10,683 bases of DNA. It comes from JBGPYB01 sp041493035. Lineage in GTDB: Bacteria > Acidobacteriota > Vicinamibacteria > Fen-336. The notes beneath the pieces were generated by a model. It was not told the DNA's origin. It saw nothing but the letters and a program-made list of their open reading frames with translations, and did no database searches. The DNA lies in assembly GCA_041493035.1 (NCBI GenBank), contig JBGPYB010000157.1, positions 1-10,683 of the forward strand. The letters run 5' to 3'. This document shows, piece by piece, positions 6,126 to 10,683 of the stretch. The translations under genes and the position numbers were made by a program. The stretch's first letter is position 1. Each line of letters begins with the position of its first letter.

Positions 6126-7853
6126 GTGCGCCATGCTCGCTGCGGCGTGCGCCTGGCTTCTGGCCTCGTCCTTGCCCTGGCGCTCTGGGCCTCGGTGCGG
6201 CTGGCCGGCGACGATCGGTCAGGTCCGCCGAACCCCCTCGACGTGCCTCCGGGACCCGCGGGTCGGATCCAGTTCGAGGATCGCCAGCCCTCGTCCGGAA
6301 TCAACTTCGTCCTCGACAACGCCACCACCCTGGACAAGACGGTCATCGAGGCCGTCCTTGGCGGCGTGGCGCTCCTGGATTTCGACAACGACGGCCGGCT
6401 CGACGTGTTCTTCACCAACGGCGCTCGGATCCCCGGGCTGGCGAAGGACGACCCACGCTTCTGGAACCGGCTGTACCGCAACGAGGGCGCCGGGATCTTC
6501 CGTGACGTGACCGAAGGTGCAGGGGTCCGGGGCCAGGGCTACTCGATGGGGGCCGCGGCGGCCGACTTCGACAACGACGGCTGGACCGACCTCTACGTGA
6601 CGGGTGTGAACCGCAACGTCCTCTACCGCAACCAGCGCGACGGAACCTTCGCGGACGTCACCGAGCGGGCCGGCGTGTCGGGGACCTCCGCCGGGGGGAG
6701 GAAGCTCTGGTCGGTCGGCGCCGCCTGGCTGGACTACGACAACGACGGGGACCTCGACCTGTTCGTGGCCAACTACCTCGACTGGTCGCTGGAGAACAAC
6801 CGGGTCTGCGGCGCCCTTGGTCACCGAATCTCCTGCTCGCCCACCTACTACGAAGGGCTGCCGAACCTCCTCTATCGCAACGAGGGGGGCGGCAAGTTCA
6901 CCGATGTGTCCGCCTCCACGGGCATCGGGGCGCACGTGGGCAGGGGCATGAGCGTGGCCGTCGCGGACGCGGACGGCGACGGGTTCATGGACGTCTTCGT
7001 GGCGAACGACCAGCTCCGGAACTTCCTCTTCAGGAACGTAGGCGGGCGCAGTTTCGCCGAGACCGGTGTGGAGGCCGGGGTCGCCTATACCGAGGACGGC
7101 GTCCCGGTCTCCGGCATGGGCACGGACTTTCGCGACCTCGACCAGGACGGCCGCCCCGACGTCTTCCTCACGGCCCTGAGCGGGGAGCCGTTTCCCCTCT
7201 ACCTGAACACGGCCGATGGCTTCTTCATTCCAGCCACCTACCGCGCTGGCCTGGGCTTCGCCACGATCATGATGAGCGGCTGGGGAACGGGAGCCTACGA
7301 TTTCGACGACGACGGTCACAAGGACCTGTTCTGCGCGAACTCCCACGTGAGCGAGAACATCGACTTCTATGGCCATCACCGCTACCGGCAGCCGAACGCG
7401 ATCTTCCGAGGCATTGGCGACGGCCGCTTCCGCGACGTGACGGCGGACGCCGGGGCGGCAATGCAGCGCGCCCGTGCGCACCGGGGATGCGCCTTCGGCG
7501 ACCTGGACAACGACGGCCGCGTCGACGCGATCGTATCAGTGATCGGAGAGCCGCCGGAAGTCCTGTACAACGTGACGGCGGGCGGGCGCTGGCTCGAGCT
7601 TCAACTGGAGGGCACGAAAAGCAACCGCGACGGCATCGGCACGACCGTCAGAGTGACGGCTGAGTCGGGGTGGGTCCAATACAACCACGCCACGACCGCC
7701 GTGGGCTACGCGAGCGCGTCCGACAAGCGGGTGCACTTCGGCCTGGGCGCCGACCGCGCTGCCCGCGAGATCGAGATCCGCTGGCCGAGCGGAACCAAAC
7801 AGATCCTGTGGAACGTTGCGGCAGAGCAGGTTCTCAAGGTCAAGGAGCCGTGA
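6126..7853 (+). CDS. Second exported CRTAC1-like FG-GAP/VCBS propeller protein with ASPIC/UnbV domain
   Basis: I chose GTG 6126 (575 residues) because it gives a compact signal peptide, MRHARCGVRLASGLVLALAL, followed by a site near VRLAG; an in-frame GTG at 6060 would add 22 residues and cannot be ruled out. Counting from 6126, calcium loops of the DxDxDG type lie at about 85-93 (LDFDNDGRLD), 147-154, 202-210, 281-287, 337-345 (DLDQDGRPD), 393-399 (DFDDDGH) and 458-466, again seven, consistent with a seven-bladed propeller. The ASPIC/UnbV domain is at about 500-571, with SNRDGIGTTVRV, VHFGLG and IRWPSGT; it is closer to the family consensus than in the first copy. Cysteines 228 and 237 flank a family insert and could form a disulfide. 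The stop overlaps the next start (GTGA at 7850-7853). Propeller-TPR gene pairs are common in bacteria that carry this family; the shared function is not established. Confidence 0.93.
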   Translation: MRHARCGVRLASGLVLALALWASVRLAGDDRSGPPNPLDVPPGPAGRIQFEDRQPSSGINFVLDNATTLDKTVIEAVLGGVALLDFDNDGRLDVFFTNGARIPGLAKDDPRFWNRLYRNEGAGIFRDVTEGAGVRGQGYSMGAAAADFDNDGWTDLYVTGVNRNVLYRNQRDGTFADVTERAGVSGTSAGGRKLWSVGAAWLDYDNDGDLDLFVANYLDWSLENNRVCGALGHRISCSPTYYEGLPNLLYRNEGGGKFTDVSASTGIGAHVGRGMSVAVADADGDGFMDVFVANDQLRNFLFRNVGGRSFAETGVEAGVAYTEDGVPVSGMGTDFRDLDQDGRPDVFLTALSGEPFPLYLNTADGFFIPATYRAGLGFATIMMSGWGTGAYDFDDDGHKDLFCANSHVSENIDFYGHHRYRQPNAIFRGIGDGRFRDVTADAGAAMQRARAHRGCAFGDLDNDGRVDAIVSVIGEPPEVLYNVTAGGRWLELQLEGTKSNRDGIGTTVRVTAESGWVQYNHATTAVGYASASDKRVHFGLGADRAAREIEIRWPSGTKQILWNVAAEQVLKVKEP

Positions 7854-8965
7854 AGGACGCCCACCGACGACACACCGACGACGACGGCCGGGCGTGGCGC
7901 CGCGGCGGAGCCGCGATCACGCTCGTTCTCGGCATCGGCCTGTTCGGCGATGGCGCCGTGGCCGCGTCTTCGCGCAAGGGCGAGGGTCCCTGCGCGGGAG
8001 CGGAGCCCGCTCTCGAGTCGGCCGCGGCGGCCCTCGCCAAGGGCCAAGGGGCCGATGCCGAACGACTGCTCCAGCCCCTTTCGGCATCCCATGCCGACTG
8101 CAGCGGCGTCGTCCTCGGCCTGGCGCGACTGCGGGCGGCCCAGGGCGACCCGGCCGAGGCCGAACGGCTCTTCGCCCGCGCCACCGTCTTGGCCCCCGAC
8201 GATGCGCTCGTCCACGCCCTGTTCGCGCAGTACTGGCTCTCCCAAGGCCGGCACCCGCCGGCCGACTACCAATCCGCGCTGGCGCTCTCCCTGAACCCCG
8301 AATGCCCCGAGGCCCTCGTCGTACAGGGGCAGATCCTGAGCCTGAGAGGCCGGGCGCCCGCTGCGCGCCAGGCGCTCGAAAGGGCCGTCGGCCTCGACCC
8401 GGCCAGCGCCGAAGCGCACTATCAACTGGGCATCTGGTTCTTCCGCGGCAAGCTGCATCCGGAGGCCGCCCGGCATTTCGAGAAGGTGATCGCGCTGCGT
8501 CCCATGGATGCACGCGCCGGGGACTACCTGGCCCTCGGCCTGGAGGCGTTGGGCGAAGCCGAGGGTGCGGAGCTCGCCTACCGCAGCGCTCTGAAGGTGA
8601 ACGAAGGCCCTTTCTTCGATTCGTTCCTCGACTACAACTATGGGCGTTTCCTCCTCAAGCAGGGGCGATTGGAGGAGAGCCGGTCGCATCTCGATCGCGC
8701 GGTGGCCGGTCTTCCTGACCGCCGAGGGGCCCACTACGAGCGGGGCAAGCTGAACCTGGCGCTCAAGGACTACGCGGCCGCCCGCAAAGACGCCGAGCGC
8801 GCCCTCAGCCTGCGAGACCCCAGCGGCTTCGTCCTGGACCTCCAGGTGTACTACCTGCTCACCACGGTCTACGCGCGCCTCGGAGAGTCGGATCTGGCGC
8901 GGAAGTATGCGGAGCTGTCCCGCACGACCCCGATTCCCGACCAGGCCGAGGACAGGGGACGGTAA
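7850..8965 (+). CDS. Exported tetratricopeptide-repeat (TPR) protein
   Basis: GTG 7850 overlaps the previous stop and gives 371 residues with a signal peptide: a polar N-terminus ending in WRRGG, a core AAITLVLGIGLFG and cleavage near AVAAS (about residue 39). The adjacent arginines do not make a full twin-arginine motif. From about residue 52 the protein is a continuous run of 33-34-residue helical pairs, roughly eight or nine TPR units, clearest at about 87-117 (GLARLRAAQGDPAEAERLFARA), 153-184, 187-220 (AHYQLGIWFFRGKLHPEAARHFEKV), 222-253 and 292-323. TPR stacks bind peptides or other proteins, so this is most likely a scaffold in the periplasm or on the surface, perhaps for the coupled propeller protein (inferred). 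C48 and C84 could pair. The same open frame continues upstream inside the propeller gene, but that part is a shadow. Confidence 0.9.
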   Translation: MKDAHRRHTDDDGRAWRRGGAAITLVLGIGLFGDGAVAASSRKGEGPCAGAEPALESAAAALAKGQGADAERLLQPLSASHADCSGVVLGLARLRAAQGDPAEAERLFARATVLAPDDALVHALFAQYWLSQGRHPPADYQSALALSLNPECPEALVVQGQILSLRGRAPAARQALERAVGLDPASAEAHYQLGIWFFRGKLHPEAARHFEKVIALRPMDARAGDYLALGLEALGEAEGAELAYRSALKVNEGPFFDSFLDYNYGRFLLKQGRLEESRSHLDRAVAGLPDRRGAHYERGKLNLALKDYAAARKDAERALSLRDPSGFVLDLQVYYLLTTVYARLGESDLARKYAELSRTTPIPDQAEDRGR

Positions 8966-9120
8966 GAAGCCAGGGGACATGGCTACGCGGCAGGCTGCGA
9001 TTGGCAGCCCAGCCGGAAGCACGGGACAGGTTGCCCGTCGCCCGTAGGGATCGGCACCGCGTGGCGAAGAGAGCCGACAGGGAGCAAACTAGGGGAGGGC
9101 CTCACCCACGGGCCACAAGA

Positions 9121-9127
9121 GAGGAGG
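9121..9127 (+). promoter_or_regulatory. Strong ribosome binding site that fixes the next start
   Basis: GAGGAGG lies 5 nt before ATG 9133. It is the best Shine-Dalgarno match near any start in the window. It decides against an upstream TTG at 9001 in the same frame, whose extra 44 residues are Arg-rich and look non-coding. Confidence 0.75.
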
Positions 9128-9132
9128 ATCCG

Positions 9133-9483
9133 ATGGCCGATGATCGCCGGCGGTTCCTGGAGCAGGTCATTCGCGAGTGCGACGGAGCTCGCCGACAGCA
9201 ATTGCTCCTGCGGCTGGAACAGATCGAGAACACGGGCGCGCAGGGCATCATTCCGGTCCTCAGCGCCGGGGATGACGCTGCCGTCTTCTTCGCGAAGCTG
9301 CCCTTCAAGGACGAGAGCGGCGAGTGGAGATACGGGCTCTTCGACCCCACGCGCGGCGAGGTGCTCCGAGAGGGGGAGCGTCCCATGGACGAGCCCGTCC
9401 TGGTCTCGCAGAAGAGCTGGCGCCGTTCACACTACGACCCGAGGCCACCCGACCTGGAGCGGCGGAGGCGAACGGGCCACTGA
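9133..9483 (+). CDS. Small cytoplasmic protein of unknown function
   Basis: I do not recognise the family. The 116-residue product has no signal peptide or membrane helix. Residues 1-36 form a charged amphipathic helix (RRRFLEQVIRECDGARRQQLLLRLEQIE). About 38-90 looks like a small beta-rich domain: GIIPVLSAGDDAAVFFAKLPF, EWRYGLFDPTRGEVL and PVLVSQKSW. The last 20 residues are basic and probably disordered (PPDLERRRRTGH). The fold hints at a compact adaptor or ligand-binding domain but no catalytic motif is visible. It stands alone, 167 nt after the TPR gene and convergent with the protease gene, so context does not suggest a role. A strong ribosome binding site supports it as a well-translated gene. 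Confidence 0.68.
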   Translation: MADDRRRFLEQVIRECDGARRQQLLLRLEQIENTGAQGIIPVLSAGDDAAVFFAKLPFKDESGEWRYGLFDPTRGEVLREGERPMDEPVLVSQKSWRRSHYDPRPPDLERRRRTGH

Positions 9484-9513
9484 CGACGCTCTCGCCGGGG
9501 TGATCGCGGGGTT

Positions 9514-9559
9514 CTACCGGTAACTTCTGGGCCTGCTATCTGGGCCTGCTACCCGTAAC
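9514..9559. repeat. Nested 13-bp tandem and 11-bp flanking repeats
   Basis: TCTGGGCCTGCTA is perfectly duplicated in tandem (9526-9538 and 9539-9551). The pair is bracketed by CTACCGGTAAC (9514-9524) and CTACCCGTAAC (9549-9559), 10 of 11 identical and 35 nt apart. It sits 30 nt after the stop of the small cytoplasmic protein, in non-coding DNA. It may be a replication-slippage product, a protein-binding site or the scar of an inserted element; the sequence does not decide. Confidence 0.6.
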
Positions 9560-9615
9560 GCGCTCGGTGAGGCATGCCCGCAAGCCCTTGCCGCTACCGG
9601 GGGTTTGATCCCTTG

Positions 9616-9653
9616 CAGGAGAGAATTTGGTCCTTGTTCTCTTTGTGCTCCTG
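9616..9653. terminator. Possible hairpin between convergent genes
   Basis: CAGGAG (9616-9621) pairs with CTCCTG (9648-9653), and the next bases AGAA (9622-9625) pair with TTCT (9637-9640), leaving an 11-nt loop and a one-sided 7-nt bulge (9641-9647). It lies between two convergent genes where a two-way terminator would be expected, but it is interrupted and lacks a T-run directly after the stem, so the call is weak. Confidence 0.2.
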
Positions 9654-9700
9654 ATGGGACCGAGACGCCGGCAGAAGACGGCGTCCTGCTCACGACACTC

Positions 9701-10683
9701 TCAGAGCGCGGCGCCAAACCCCTTGACCCACGCTGCGAACAGGTCCTGGAGGAACGGCCGCTTGGCCGAGGGCGACACGACCTCGAGCTGGAAGAGCCCG
9801 TCGCCGAGGGCGAGGAACACGCCCTCGACCGAGTAGGAGACGCCCAGCCGGTCTCCTGAGATCGCGTACCAACCCGGCCCCCGGGATCCTCGCTGCGCGG
9901 AGCGCGTCGTGGCGGCATCTTCCGGTGTCACCCGGCGCGAGCGCCACCAGGAGACGCGGAAAGAAACGGTGAAGTCCCCTTCCGGAGAAGCGGAGATCGC
10001 GGCGTCGGGGACGGGAAGGCCGCGCAACCGCGATCCCGTCTCCGGCTCCCGGATCCAGCGCGCCGGGAGTTGGATCTCCGGCGCCGGAGGAGCGTCGAGG
10101 GCCACCCGCTCGAACGCGGGAGGCAGCGGGGCGGAGACTTCGGCGGTGAGGAGGCGCTCCGCCTCGACGCTGCGGAGGGAGCTGCGCACGAGGCCGCGGT
10201 TGAAGGCCATCTGCGGGGACGGCCCCACGTAGCGGGCCACGAGCTTCTCCCGTCCCAGGTCGACGAGCGCGTACTCGATATCCCGGCCGCCTCCGTCGCC
10301 GGTCTCCGCGCGGGCCCATCCCATGAGACCGTGAAGCTCTCCAAACGACGCGGCACGCGAGGGGACCTTCGGCGAGGCGCTGAAGCTCTCGAAAGCCTTG
10401 CCGGACAGGAGTAACAACTCGAGCGCCGGTAGCCCGAGAGGCGAGGACACCCGGTCCACCCGCAGGACTTCGTCCCCAGAGCCTCCCGAGGAACAGAGCA
10501 GCCGGTGCGGCGATACGTCCTCCATACCTTCGGGGATGCGGAGGCTGAGCCCCTTGCCGCGCAGTGACTCAGGCGGGCCGATCTTGAGTCGGCGGGAGGG
10601 CATGGACGGCTCGGGGCCACGGGTCTCGATGAAGTCCTTGACGAGATTGATGGGGATACCGAAGCCGATCGCTGTTCCTTCGC
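9701..10683 (-). CDS. C-terminal part of an HtrA-like serine protease with an unusual extension (5' end outside window)
   Basis: The frame is open to the right edge and no start is seen; 326 residues are present. The first 16 (EGTAIGFGIPINLVKD) match the last strand and helix of HtrA/Deg (S1C) proteases, where IGFAIP followed by a V-K helix closes the trypsin-like domain; the catalytic His, Asp and Ser would lie off-window. An ATG at 10603 is internal, not the start. I see no PDZ domain after the protease, although HtrA proteins usually have one. Instead about 290 residues follow that look like two related alpha/beta units: one at about 45-170, with YALVDLGREKLVARYVGP and then NRGLVRSSLRSV, and one at about 215-323, with FTVSFRVSWWRS, GVFLALGDGLFQLEVVSP and FLQDLFAAWVKG. 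These resemble PsbP/DcrB-type small domains only by general pattern. Stop is TGA at 9703-9701. Confidence 0.82.
   Translation of the reverse strand, partial: EGTAIGFGIPINLVKDFIETRGPEPSMPSRRLKIGPPESLRGKGLSLRIPEGMEDVSPHRLLCSSGGSGDEVLRVDRVSSPLGLPALELLLLSGKAFESFSASPKVPSRAASFGELHGLMGWARAETGDGGGRDIEYALVDLGREKLVARYVGPSPQMAFNRGLVRSSLRSVEAERLLTAEVSAPLPPAFERVALDAPPAPEIQLPARWIREPETGSRLRGLPVPDAAISASPEGDFTVSFRVSWWRSRRVTPEDAATTRSAQRGSRGPGWYAISGDRLGVSYSVEGVFLALGDGLFQLEVVSPSAKRPFLQDLFAAWVKGFGAAL

Noticed and set aside
6219..7481. 420-residue minus-strand open frame opposite the second propeller
   Set aside because: It is the same antisense image of calcium-loop codons, common in high-GC genes with strong third-position bias.
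7670..7849. Upstream extension of the TPR reading frame
   Set aside because: It lies inside the ASPIC/UnbV domain of the propeller gene and is Arg-rich; GTG 7850 with signal peptide and GTGA overlap is the better start.
8968..8984. AGCCA/TGGCT hairpin just after the TPR stop
   Set aside because: The stem is only 5 bp, with a 7-nt loop and no T-run, so it is too weak to call a terminator.
7706..9022. 438-residue minus-strand open frame opposite the TPR gene
   Set aside because: The plus strand shows regular 34-residue TPR periodicity and a signal peptide; the minus frame has no recognisable domain.
9594..9625. GGGTTTGATCCC, resembling a tRNA T-arm
   Set aside because: The five-base T-stem does not pair properly, and no anticodon arm, D-arm or acceptor stem can be found upstream.

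Overview
The window is high-GC DNA (roughly two thirds G+C by eye, with strong G/C bias at third codon positions). It comes from a bacterium with a developed envelope, because most of the encoded proteins carry signal peptides or membrane helices. Two secreted FG-GAP/VCBS propeller proteins of the CRTAC1/ASPIC-UnbV type, a secreted TPR protein, a receiver-PATAN (DUF4388) protein, a family-39-type membrane glycosyltransferase and an HtrA-like protease tail point to an Acidobacteriota- or Myxococcota-like, probably uncultured, Gram-negative. Taxonomy cannot be fixed from the sequence alone.

Layout, left to right. (1) 9-2320, plus strand: a small secreted helical protein is translationally coupled through a GTGA overlap to the first CRTAC1-like propeller. 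(2) 2321-2555: a doubtful short ORF that looks frameshifted. (3) 2556-3464, minus strand: a degenerate receiver domain plus PATAN domain, starting at TTG. (4) 3465-3661: a divergent spacer packed with short direct and inverted repeats. (5) 3662-5902, plus strand: a GT39-like glycosyltransferase followed 51 nt later by a secreted four-cysteine protein of unknown family. (6) 5903-6125: a leader with a good sigma70-like promoter. (7) 6126-8965, plus strand: the second CRTAC1-like propeller, again coupled through GTGA, this time to a secreted TPR protein. (8) 9133-9483, plus strand: a small cytoplasmic protein of unknown function with an excellent ribosome binding site. (9) 9484-9700: a spacer with a nested tandem repeat and a possible hairpin. 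(10) 9701-10683, minus strand: the C-terminal part of an HtrA-type serine protease with an unfamiliar C-terminal extension; its start lies beyond the right edge.

The common theme is export. There are two separate transcription units, each pairing a calcium-binding propeller with an all-helical exported partner, and both use the same 4-nt overlap. Between them lie a sugar-transferring membrane enzyme and a secreted cysteine protein. A cell-surface or periplasmic assembly is a reasonable inference, but nothing in the sequence proves that these products work together. I found no rRNA, tRNA, CRISPR array, insertion sequence or phage gene.
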